Part shown: in pieces, positions 1 through 6,263 of the stretch
Position numbering within the stretch: the stretch's first letter is position 1
How the letters are laid out: each line of letters opens with the position of its first letter
NCBI GenBank assembly: GCA_021158595.1
Contig: JAGGUF010000044.1
Span: forward strand, 1 to 18,042
DNA: 18,042 bases
Origin: a bacterium
GTDB lineage: Bacteria > Patescibacteriota > Minisyncoccia > Minisyncoccales > GCA-002788555
Reading direction: 5' to 3'
Program-made: the position numbers and the translations under genes
The notes under the pieces: model-generated
Database searches by the model: none
Told to the model about the DNA's origin: nothing
The model's input: only the letters and a program-made list of their open reading frames with translations

Positions 1-16
1 ATCTTGCATATAACTG

Positions 17-850
17 TTAGTGGCAGGTTAGCAAATAGCCAATAAGAGAAAATAAAGCAATAGAAGGAAGAGCCGGCATTGGCTTTTTGCCTAATTTTAG
101 AAATAGCAAAAAACTAACCAAAAGTCCAATCAAAGAAAAACATACAATCAGTCCACTTTTTATTGCTCCCTGAGGAAAAACGGATGAACTCAAAAGTAAA
201 GGAAAAATAATATCCCCTGAACCCAAAACAAAAAAATTATGTTTTTCGCTTCCTATTTTCACCTCTTTGAGTTGAGCCCTAAAATCAGAAAGTTTTTTGG
301 GAATAATTATTCCCAAAACCGCTCCTGAATCAGCCATACTCTTTGCTATCTTTTGAGTAATTTTTATTTTATAAACAGAAATAAAATCATAAACAGAGAA
401 AAGCAATAAAAGAGAGGCTACTATTAAAGGAGAAAGAGAGAAACCCACCACTGCTCCTATTCCTGCAATCCCAATACCCAAAAGGAGATTATGAAACCAA
501 ACAGAAGAAGCCTTAAACCAAAAAAGAATTAATATCAAAATAAAAGGGATCGCTATAATAGTGGGTATAAACGTTTCAAAAAATATCTCTCCTCCGAAAA
601 AAACGACAAAAGCAAAAAGGACTTTAAAAATTACACCTTTTACTTTTGAAAGTTTTAAGAGAAGATAAAGAAAAAGAAGTACCAACAAGAAGGCAATAAA
701 AAATTTGAAAATAGAAAATTGAGAGGGAGACATCTGAACAATTTCCTTTTCTTTTTGAAGACTAAAATCCATCAGATTTTTAGCCACAAATATACCTAAA
801 ACCTGAGGAAATAAAAACCAACAGGTTCCAAATAGAAATATCTTTTTCAT
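17..850 (-). CDS. Presenilin-type (A22) intramembrane aspartyl protease
   Basis: This predicted polytopic membrane protein of 277 aa should cleave transmembrane substrates inside the lipid bilayer. Three signatures of the presenilin/signal-peptide-peptidase fold appear in order: Y154-D155 in a hydrophobic segment, the GxGD motif at 210-213 (catalytic D213), and P259-A260-L261 near the C-terminus. The two aspartates are 58 residues apart, the spacing I recall for the archaeal homologue PSH. About eight or nine hydrophobic segments are visible, with a hydrophilic loop at about 183-205 between the two catalytic segments, as in the family. I chose the ATG at 850. An open frame runs on to a GTG at 985, but that extension is the translation of a 61-bp intergenic repeat plus flank and should not be coding. 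No strong ribosome site precedes ATG 850. The gene is 247 nt from the MinD-like gene, across repeats, so it may be its own transcription unit. Substrate is unknown. The motif call is firm; protease activity is inferred. Confidence 0.85.
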   Translation of the reverse strand: MKKIFLFGTCWFLFPQVLGIFVAKNLMDFSLQKEKEIVQMSPSQFSIFKFFIAFLLVLLFLYLLLKLSKVKGVIFKVLFAFVVFFGGEIFFETFIPTIIAIPFILILILFWFKASSVWFHNLLLGIGIAGIGAVVGFSLSPLIVASLLLLFSVYDFISVYKIKITQKIAKSMADSGAVLGIIIPKKLSDFRAQLKEVKIGSEKHNFFVLGSGDIIFPLLLSSSVFPQGAIKSGLIVCFSLIGLLVSFLLFLKLGKKPMPALPSIALFSLIGYLLTCH

Positions 851-878
851 AAAGATAATTGGCAACCAGTGAGAGGAC

Positions 879-936
879 TCCCACCCCCTCCTTAATCCTC
901 CCCCTCCCTTTGGGAGGGGGAGGATATAGGTGGGAG
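879..936 (+). repeat. 61-bp-family nested palindromic repeat, copy 1
   Basis: Perfect 13-bp arms TCCTCCCCCTCCC (896-908) and GGGAGGGGGAGGA (912-924) flank a TTT loop. An outer pair, CTCCCACC (879-886) and GGTGGGAG (929-936), closes a second stem. TAA lies between the left arms and TAT between the right arms, which sets the orientation. It lies directly upstream of the presenilin-type gene and would be read into protein if the longer open frame were used. Confidence 0.85.
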
Positions 937-981
937 AGAGTATTTTGAACATTTGAATTTTGGTCATTGTTTCGAATTTCG

Positions 982-1035
982 CCACAGCCCTTATTAAAGG
1001 GCTGGGCGACCCAGCCCCTTGGAAAGGGGCTGTGG
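982..1035. repeat. Nested GC-rich hairpin cluster
   Basis: CCACAGCCC (982-990) pairs with GGGCTGTGG (1027-1035). Inside are an 8-bp stem, GGGCTGGG-CGA-CCCAGCCC, and a CAGCCCC/GGGGCTG stem. The sequence can fold as a cruciform or as two or three tandem hairpins. It shares GGGCTGGGCGAC with the hairpin at 15740-15774, so the two may belong to one repeat family. It lies downstream of the MinD-like gene and may attenuate transcription, but there is no T-tract typical of an intrinsic terminator. Confidence 0.6.
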
Positions 1036-1062
1036 TCGGATTTCGAATTTCGGATTTTTCTG

Positions 1063-1080
1063 CCTCTGGGAGAGGGAGGA
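1063..1080 (+). repeat. Half copy of the 61-bp palindromic repeat
   Basis: This matches only the loop and right arm of the 61-bp element, in degraded form (TCTGGGAGAGGGAGGA). It runs directly into a sequence (1081-1111) that recurs at 14138-14167 beside another degenerate copy. Confidence 0.5.
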
Positions 1081-1097
1081 AGAATATCAGAGCCTTA

Positions 1098-1985
1098 TCA
1101 AAGTGATTGGATAGTACACTTTAATTTCTCAAAGATCTCTTCAATCTCTTTTTTTGCCTTTAACTCTGTTTCCAAAATGGGTCTAAAAAGAGAGACAGAT
1201 TCAATTATTTTTTTATCATAGGAAATCTGACCCAAAAGTTTCTGAGAAGCCCAGTTTTTAATCTTATTACTCAAAGAAGGGTTAATATCCCACTTGTTTA
1301 TTACTAAATTCCAGGGAATATTAAAATGATTCACTACCTTTAGGACCTTTTTTAAATCTGAAAATCCAGAAGGGGTAGGTTCGGTAATTAAAACAGCAAA
1401 ATCAGCATCCTGAAGTGAGGCAATTACTGGACAACTGGTGCCAGGAGCAGAATCTATAATTTGTAAATCAGATTCAAATCTATCTGCTTGTTTTTTAATC
1501 TCAGTCACTACCTTTCCGGAACCAGTCTCACCTGGAAAAAGAGAGCCAGAGATCAAAACTATTTCTTGACTCCCTTTTTTATGAATTTTTTTAATTCGGA
1601 TCTCTCCATTTTGGAAGGCCTTGAGTCTTATGGCTTTCTGAGGACAAATAACCTCACAGGCTCCGCAGCCTTCACATAAAAAAGGATTTAATTTAAGTTT
1701 TCCTTTTAAAAAAGAAAGGGCCTTAAAACGACAATTTTTTACACAAAGACCGCAAAGATTGCACTTGCGGTAATCAATTTCCGGTTTCAAAGAGGCAAAG
1801 ACCTTTATGGTTTTGTCCCATTTTTTCACTCCACCCAACCAAATATCAAGATTGGGAGCATCAACATCACAATCCACCCCTGTTACCCTTTTCTCCCTTC
1901 CAAAAAGCATTAACAAACCTGCCGCTAACATTGACTTCCCTACCCCTCCTTTTCCAGAACAAATTACCAATTTAAGATTTCTCAT
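1098..1985 (-). CDS. MinD/ParA-type P-loop ATPase with inserted 2x[4Fe-4S] ferredoxin domain
   Basis: This 295-aa protein belongs to the family of MinD-superfamily ATPases carrying a ferredoxin insertion (COG1149 type). The deviant Walker A motif GKGGVGKS is at 11-18, with the signature lysine K12. VDCDVDAPN follows at 37-45, and a switch-II-like IIDSAPG is at 176-182. The insertion holds two cluster motifs: C75-C78-C81-C85 and C104-C107-C110-C114, the second followed by proline. The family is cytoplasmic, tied to anaerobic metabolism, and its biochemical role is poorly known; iron-sulfur cofactor handling or nucleotide-dependent electron transfer are both suggested. These genes often occur as adjacent pairs; only one is seen here. 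The ATG at 1985 has a good ribosome site (AGGAAG, 1991-1996). It follows the biotin-carrier gene by 54 nt on the same strand, so co-transcription is plausible. The last codons overlap a sequence that recurs at 14138-14167, so the C-terminus may be repeat-derived. Confidence 0.88.
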   Translation of the reverse strand: MRNLKLVICSGKGGVGKSMLAAGLLMLFGREKRVTGVDCDVDAPNLDIWLGGVKKWDKTIKVFASLKPEIDYRKCNLCGLCVKNCRFKALSFLKGKLKLNPFLCEGCGACEVICPQKAIRLKAFQNGEIRIKKIHKKGSQEIVLISGSLFPGETGSGKVVTEIKKQADRFESDLQIIDSAPGTSCPVIASLQDADFAVLITEPTPSGFSDLKKVLKVVNHFNIPWNLVINKWDINPSLSNKIKNWASQKLLGQISYDKKIIESVSLFRPILETELKAKKEIEEIFEKLKCTIQSL

Positions 1986-1990
1986 TTTTT

Positions 1991-1996
1991 CTTCCT
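1991..1996 (-). promoter_or_regulatory. Ribosome binding site of the MinD-like gene
   Basis: AGGAAG on the minus strand, 5 nt before ATG 1985. It is one of few clear Shine-Dalgarno sequences in the window and supports this start. Confidence 0.55.
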
Positions 1997-2004
1997 CTCT
2001 TTAG

Positions 2005-2021
2005 TCCTCCCAAAAGGAGGA
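2005..2021. repeat. Small GC hairpin between the biotin-carrier and MinD-like genes
   Basis: TCCTCC (2005-2010) pairs with GGAGGA (2016-2021) across a CAAAA loop. The arms resemble the inner arm of the 61-bp repeat, so this may be a decayed copy. No T-tract follows on the minus strand, so it is a weak terminator candidate at best. Confidence 0.4.
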
Positions 2022-2039
2022 ATCGGGAGGCATACACTA

Positions 2040-2456
2040 TTATTCTAATGTTACAAGCACCTCGTTTGCGTTAATAAATTGGCCTTCCTTAACCTTAATC
2101 TCTTTGACCTTACCGCAGGTCTCAGAAATTATCTCATTTTCCATTTTCATAGAGATTAGGGTGGCTACCACTTTACCTGGTTTAATCTCCTGCCCTTCTC
2201 TTACATAAATTTTGGAAAGGGTACCCGCTATAGGGGCTTTAATTTCTTTCTCTTCAGAGACCCCACAAACTGCTCCATTCTCTAAAGAGTTCTTCACAGA
2301 AGAATAGTCTTTCTTTTCTATAGGAACCAAATTCTGAAACCTGTCCTCAGTGAAAAAATAATCTTCATCATCTACTCTGATCTTAAGCAGATTTTCCTTT
2401 ATTTCAGAAATATCAATATGATAAGTATTTTTCCCTATCTTAATCTTTGTTCTCAT
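2040..2456 (-). CDS. Biotin carboxyl carrier protein of an acyl-CoA carboxylase
   Basis: This 138-aa protein carries biotin on K104 in the motif S102-M-K-M105 and shuttles the carboxyl group between biotin carboxylase and carboxyltransferase. The C-terminal ~70 residues (about 69-138) are a typical biotinyl domain: the PIAGTL turn at 75-80, the biotinyl hairpin, and a second half-repeat ending in VLVTLE. The N-terminal ~65 residues form a small strand-rich region like that of stand-alone carriers in propionyl-CoA carboxylase or decarboxylase systems, without the long Ala/Pro linker of E. coli AccB. Its start overlaps the accC stop as ATGA, with AAGGA six nucleotides upstream inside accC, so translational coupling and an equal ratio to AccC are expected. 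It could equally be a subunit of a decarboxylase, but no membrane decarboxylase subunit lies here. Confidence 0.9.
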   Translation of the reverse strand: MRTKIKIGKNTYHIDISEIKENLLKIRVDDEDYFFTEDRFQNLVPIEKKDYSSVKNSLENGAVCGVSEEKEIKAPIAGTLSKIYVREGQEIKPGKVVATLISMKMENEIISETCGKVKEIKVKEGQFINANEVLVTLE

Positions 2457-4024
2457 ATTAGATCCTTCCAGGAAGAATTCCTAAAAGAATTCCAACTAAG
2501 ATCTATCCTTCCTGCTAACTTCCATTTATTAGGCTTTGAGGATTCCCTGGTCTGCCTTTTGAACTGCTGATAAAGTTGAGCGCAGAGCAAGGCTATATCT
2601 TTCTTTTTAATTTTTGTTTTTTCCTCTGATGGTTTTTGTTTCTTTTTTGGATATTTCCTCTTAAGTGCCTCTATGATTTTCTCTTTTTCAATAAAGGAGG
2701 TGGAGATCTGGCCTTTTATAAATTTTTGATTTTCCAGGATTATTTTATAAAGAGGGATTAATGTAGGAACACCTTCGATTACAAATTCATCCAAGGCTCT
2801 TCTGGCTCTTTTTATTACCGCATTTCTCTCCTTACCAAAAACAACAAGTTTTGCCAATAGACTATCAAAATAAGGAAAAATCACCTGACCCTGATGACAA
2901 AAAGTATGAATCTCAATCCCTCTTCCTCCAGGAGGAAGAAACTGAGAAATAGTGCCTGTGGTAGGACGGAAATTATAATAAGGGTCCTCAGCATTTATCC
3001 GAAATTCCATTGCCCAACCAGAAGGCTTAATTTCTTTTTGTTTTAAATTTAGTTTTTCGCCGGCAGCAATTTTAATTTGCTCTCTTATAAGATCTATTCC
3101 ATAAACCAGTTCGGTAACTGGATGCTCAACCTGTAACCTGGGATTTACCTCCATAAAATAAAAATTCCGTTCCTTATCTACCAAAAACTCAACTGTTCCT
3201 AACCCTTCATATTTCAAATACTCTCCTAGTTTCACTGCCATTTTCCCCATTTTCTTTCGAAGGCTCTTATCTAAAAATGGTGAGGGTGCCTCCTCAATAA
3301 GTTTCTGATTACGACGCTGAATAGAACACTCTCTCTCTCCAAAATGAACCACATTCCCCTTTCCATCTCCCAAAATCTGAAATTCAATATGACGAGGATT
3401 TTGAAGAAATTTTTCCATAAAAATCTCTTCTTTCCCAAAGGCATTCTTAACCTCCCTTTTTAGTCTCTGAAAAATCTCTAACAACTGATCTTTGTTTTTC
3501 TCATTTATAATCTCAATCCCCACTCCTCCTCCTCCCCAGGAGGCTTTTAGAAGAAGTGGTATTCCAATTTCTTTTGCCAGTTTTTTACAATCCTTTTCGT
3601 CTCTTATCGGTCTTTTTGTTCCTGGAAGTAAGGGACATTTCAGTCTTTGAGCAATCTCTCTGGCTTTGAGTTTATCACCCAAAACTCTTAAGGTTTCTGG
3701 TCTTGGACCAACAAACTTAATATTGTTTCTTTCACAAAGTTGGGCAAAGTCTCCATTTTCTGCTAAAAAGCCATAGCCGGGATGTAAAGCCTGAACCCTT
3801 GCCTTTTTGGCAATCTGAATTAATCTTCTTTGATCCAGATATCCCAGAATCCCCTCTTCATTAAGATAAAAAAACTCATCAGCAAGTTTTGTTTCTAAAA
3901 AGTTATCCTCCTCTCCCTTTCTTGGACAAAGAGCAACGGTTTTAATGCCCATCTCTTTGCAGGTTCTGATAATGCGAATTGCTATCTCTCCTCGGTTGGC
4001 AATAAGGATTTTTTTAATTCTCAT
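2453..4024 (-). CDS. accC: Biotin carboxylase subunit of acyl-CoA carboxylase, C-terminally extended
   Basis: This protein carboxylates biotin on the carrier protein using ATP and bicarbonate. The order is the usual one: N-terminal domain (IANRGEIAIRI at 8-18), HPGYGFLAEN at 81-90, ATP-grasp glycine loop at 164-168, EVNPRLQVEHPVTE at 292-305, RINAEDP at 342-348, and the FPYFDSL region at 383-389. Two usually conserved positions differ from the E. coli sequence as I recall it: the glycine loop reads GGGGVG (E. coli GGGGRG), and SIQRRNQK at 234-241 has Asn where E. coli has His. At 523 aa it is about 70 residues longer than E. coli AccC (449). The extra tail is Lys-rich (459-475) and then ends in a segment with WKLAGR (501-506), possibly a docking region for the carrier or carboxyltransferase. 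Start ATG 4024 overlaps the upstream plsC by 11 nt; no clear ribosome site is seen. Its partner carboxyltransferase is probably the gene at 16028-17575. Confidence 0.93.
   Translation of the reverse strand: MRIKKILIANRGEIAIRIIRTCKEMGIKTVALCPRKGEEDNFLETKLADEFFYLNEEGILGYLDQRRLIQIAKKARVQALHPGYGFLAENGDFAQLCERNNIKFVGPRPETLRVLGDKLKAREIAQRLKCPLLPGTKRPIRDEKDCKKLAKEIGIPLLLKASWGGGGVGIEIINEKNKDQLLEIFQRLKREVKNAFGKEEIFMEKFLQNPRHIEFQILGDGKGNVVHFGERECSIQRRNQKLIEEAPSPFLDKSLRKKMGKMAVKLGEYLKYEGLGTVEFLVDKERNFYFMEVNPRLQVEHPVTELVYGIDLIREQIKIAAGEKLNLKQKEIKPSGWAMEFRINAEDPYYNFRPTTGTISQFLPPGGRGIEIHTFCHQGQVIFPYFDSLLAKLVVFGKERNAVIKRARRALDEFVIEGVPTLIPLYKIILENQKFIKGQISTSFIEKEKIIEALKRKYPKKKQKPSEEKTKIKKKDIALLCAQLYQQFKRQTRESSKPNKWKLAGRIDLSWNSFRNSSWKDLI
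2463..2467 (-). promoter_or_regulatory. Ribosome binding site of the biotin-carrier gene
   Basis: AAGGA on the minus strand, within the last codons of accC and 6 nt before the overlapping ATG at 2456. It fits translational coupling of the two subunits. Confidence 0.45.
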
Positions 4025-4652
4025 ATGGATATGGTTTATTACATAATTTAGAAATCTCTTTCATAATTCTGTCAGTGGTTTTTCTTAACAGAAGATTGTA
4101 TTCCTTTTTATTGTTTTCTATTTCCTCTAAGAGTTTGGCTTCTTTTAAAAAATATAAGGGTTTTCCTATTCTTATCTCCCTTCCAAAAAAGCCTTTTACT
4201 CTCATACCTACAGGAACAACAGGGACTTTCGTTCTAATGGCTAATTCTGCTACTCCTGTTTTTCCCTTTAATAAACTGGGTCCAGAATTGGTGTCTCCTT
4301 CAGGATAAATAATAATAACCCTTCCTTCTTTCAAGCATTTTATTGCCTTTTTTAAGATATTCTTTCTATCAGGTCTTTTTCTGTTTACTATAAGGGTATT
4401 GGAAAGATAATAAAGTAACCCTGAAAACAGTAAGATTTTTAAACTATCCAATGCTCCAATAAACCGCAAATCCTCTAATCGGTTCTTTAAAAACCTTGCG
4501 ATAAAAAGGTGGTCTCTTCCATTGATATGATTTGAAGCCACAACAAAACTATTCTTTTGGGGAATGTTTTCTCTCCCCTCTATTTTTTTGATAAAAATAT
4601 TTACAACCGGAAAGACGACTAATTTACAAAAATAAACCAGAGGAGGTTTCAT
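4014..4652 (-). CDS. PlsC-like 1-acyl-glycerol-3-phosphate acyltransferase, variant EGD motif
   Basis: This 212-aa member of the PlsC/LPLAT family should transfer an acyl chain to a lysophospholipid-type acceptor at the inner membrane face. The catalytic HX4D motif is N41-H42-INGR-D47. The substrate-binding motif appears as YPEGD at 116-120, with Asp where the family usually has Thr (EGT). A hydrophobic N-terminal segment (about 8-22) fits membrane association, and VPVVPVG at 143-149 is the usual block IV. It is a tandem paralogue of the next gene upstream in transcription, which keeps the standard EGT; the two overlap by 4 nt (ATGA). Its end overlaps accC by 11 nt. The motif change suggests a different acceptor or acyl donor from its twin, for example one making lysophosphatidate and the other phosphatidate, but this is inference. 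Confidence 0.85.
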   Translation of the reverse strand: MKPPLVYFCKLVVFPVVNIFIKKIEGRENIPQKNSFVVASNHINGRDHLFIARFLKNRLEDLRFIGALDSLKILLFSGLLYYLSNTLIVNRKRPDRKNILKKAIKCLKEGRVIIIYPEGDTNSGPSLLKGKTGVAELAIRTKVPVVPVGMRVKGFFGREIRIGKPLYFLKEAKLLEEIENNKKEYNLLLRKTTDRIMKEISKLCNKPYPYEN

Positions 4653-5308
4653 ACCGTTGATTTAAGAATACCTATCTCTTCCATCAGTCTGTTGGTAATG
4701 GTCTGAAGGATCTCTTTATATCTTTTTGAATCTTTATCTATCTTTTTTGCCTCCTCAAACTCTTTCTTAAAAAAAAGAGGTTTTCCAATATTTATCTTAA
4801 CTATTCTTTTTATCTTCAGTTTGCCTCCCGGAGGTAAAAGTTCAAATGTTCCCTTAATCCCTACCGGTAAAATGGGTACTCCTGTTTCTAAAAAAAACCT
4901 TGCTACCCCCCACTTTCCCTTTCCCATCTCCCCTGTTCTTGAGCGGGTACCCTCAGGATAAAGAATTAAAATATCTCCATTTTTCAAAGAATTGATAGCC
5001 TCTTCTATCACTTTTTTCTTTGAAACCTCACTCTTTCGATTTAATCTAATGGTTCCGGTGATAAAGTAAAGAATATCTCGGGCTATCCCTAACAGTCCAC
5101 TATATCTGTCTACCTGACCAATAAAACGAAATCTTCGCGGAACACAGATATAACCATCAGCAATCCAATCAAGGTGGCTCTGATGATTGGATGCTAAAAT
5201 AAAATTTTTTTTCGGAATATTCTCCTTTCCCTTTACCTTTTGAATAAATAAAAAATATACAATTGGTTTAATAAAAATATTGCAAAACCAAGAGACAGCC
5301 CTGTTCAT
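4649..5308 (-). CDS. plsC: 1-acyl-sn-glycerol-3-phosphate acyltransferase
   Basis: This is a 219-aa LPLAT-family acyltransferase of phosphatidic-acid synthesis. It has NHQSHLD at 41-47 (HX4D, catalytic H42 and D47), GTIRLNR at 85-91, the acceptor-binding YPEGTRSRTGEMGKGKWG at 117-134, and VPILPVG at 144-150. These are the four standard blocks at the expected spacing and length. A hydrophobic N-terminal stretch (about 7-22) should anchor it to the inner membrane. It is the first of two tandem plsC genes, lies 36 nt after fabK and overlaps the second by 4 nt, so acyl-chain synthesis and transfer to glycerolipid are linked in one operon. ATG 5308 lacks a convincing ribosome site. Confidence 0.9.
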   Translation of the reverse strand: MNRAVSWFCNIFIKPIVYFLFIQKVKGKENIPKKNFILASNHQSHLDWIADGYICVPRRFRFIGQVDRYSGLLGIARDILYFITGTIRLNRKSEVSKKKVIEEAINSLKNGDILILYPEGTRSRTGEMGKGKWGVARFFLETGVPILPVGIKGTFELLPPGGKLKIKRIVKINIGKPLFFKKEFEEAKKIDKDSKRYKEILQTITNRLMEEIGILKSTV

Positions 5309-5344
5309 AACTTTACAACTGTAAGTTGGTGAGTATTTTGTTAT

Positions 5345-6253
5345 TCAGTCAAAAGAGAGTATCTCTTCTATAATTTCTTTACAACTCTTGATTTCCGAAA
5401 TACCAGCAGCACATAATCCACAAAGCAAGGGAGCCTCCTCTATATTTCCAGTGGCAATCTTTGAGCCTGCAAATCTGTCTGCTTTTATCTCTTCTGGAAA
5501 GGCATTTTTTTCTTCCATTTTCAGAATCTCCTCTGCTAACTTATTTTTTATCACTCTTACTGGATGACCGGTAAATCTTGCCACCACCACAATATCTTCC
5601 TGGGTGGCTTCTAAAATTGCCTTTTTGTAATTTTCATGAATCTGGCACTCTTTTGAAGCAAGAAATCTGGTTCCCATCTGAATCCCATCCGCTCCTAAAT
5701 CAAAGGTTGCCTTCGCTGTTTCTTTGTTATAAATTCCTCCGGCTGCTATTAAGGGAATTTTTTCAAGCATCTCTTTTGCCTGAGGGACCAAAACCATTGT
5801 AGTGACATTTCCGATATGGCCCCCTGACTCTAAACCCTCTACTACTACGGCATCAGCGCCATTATCTTCCATCTTCTTAGCAAGTCTGGAAAGAGGTACC
5901 ACAGGAATAACCTTGATGCCGGCTCTTTTTAAATAAGGAAAAAGAGGGAGAGGATTTCCACCTCCAGTAAAGACCACAGGGACCTTTTGTTTAATTACTA
6001 CCTTAGCAAGAGCCGGGACGTTGGGATTGGTCATTAAAAGATTTACCCCAAAAGGCTTGTCCGTTAATTCTCTTGTCTTTTTAATTTCCTCTTCCAACCA
6101 AGAAGGAGCAGCAAAGCCTGAACCAATCACTCCAAGACCTCCAGCATTGGAAACAGCAGAGACCAAATTGGCCTCTGAAATTCCAGCCATCCCCCCTTGA
6201 ACAATAGGATATTTAATATTTAAAAGTTGAGTTAATTTATTGTTCTCAAACAT
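5345..6253 (-). CDS. fabK: FMN-dependent enoyl-[acyl-carrier-protein] reductase II
   Basis: This 302-aa TIM-barrel flavoprotein of the FabK/nitronate monooxygenase family should reduce trans-2-enoyl-ACP in the last step of each elongation cycle. It has YPIVQGGMA at 15-23, an NLLM segment at 71-74, the conserved ESGGHIG at 142-148 with H146 (the family's catalytic His), and the FMN-phosphate segments AAGGI at 170-174 and GADGIQMGTRF at 187-197. Length and motif order match stand-alone FabK better than true nitronate monooxygenases, and the lipid-gene context agrees. The C-terminus has two cysteines, LCGLC at 277-281, close to a third, C291. It lies 36 nt before plsC. ATG 6253 sits just outside the left end of a roughly 200-bp repeat element, so the promoter may lie in or beyond that element. 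A second FabK-type domain is encoded at 7439-8935. Confidence 0.88.
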   Translation of the reverse strand: MFENNKLTQLLNIKYPIVQGGMAGISEANLVSAVSNAGGLGVIGSGFAAPSWLEEEIKKTRELTDKPFGVNLLMTNPNVPALAKVVIKQKVPVVFTGGGNPLPLFPYLKRAGIKVIPVVPLSRLAKKMEDNGADAVVVEGLESGGHIGNVTTMVLVPQAKEMLEKIPLIAAGGIYNKETAKATFDLGADGIQMGTRFLASKECQIHENYKKAILEATQEDIVVVARFTGHPVRVIKNKLAEEILKMEEKNAFPEEIKADRFAGSKIATGNIEEAPLLCGLCAAGISEIKSCKEIIEEILSFD

Positions 6254-6263
6254 ATCCTAAAAA

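Noticed and set aside
982..1035. Intrinsic terminator of the MinD-like gene
   Set aside because: A GC stem is present, but no run of T follows it on the transcribed strand, and related hairpins occur elsewhere as repeats.
967..1221. 84-aa plus-strand open frame
   Set aside because: The first part is repeat DNA and the rest is antisense to the MinD-like gene.
2040..4024. Sodium-pumping oxaloacetate or methylmalonyl-CoA decarboxylase
   Set aside because: The carrier, biotin carboxylase and carboxyltransferase could suggest it, but an ATP-grasp biotin carboxylase means carboxylation, and no membrane beta subunit is present.
5345..6253. True nitronate monooxygenase
   Set aside because: The family signatures overlap, but the length, catalytic-His segment and fatty-acid context fit FabK better.
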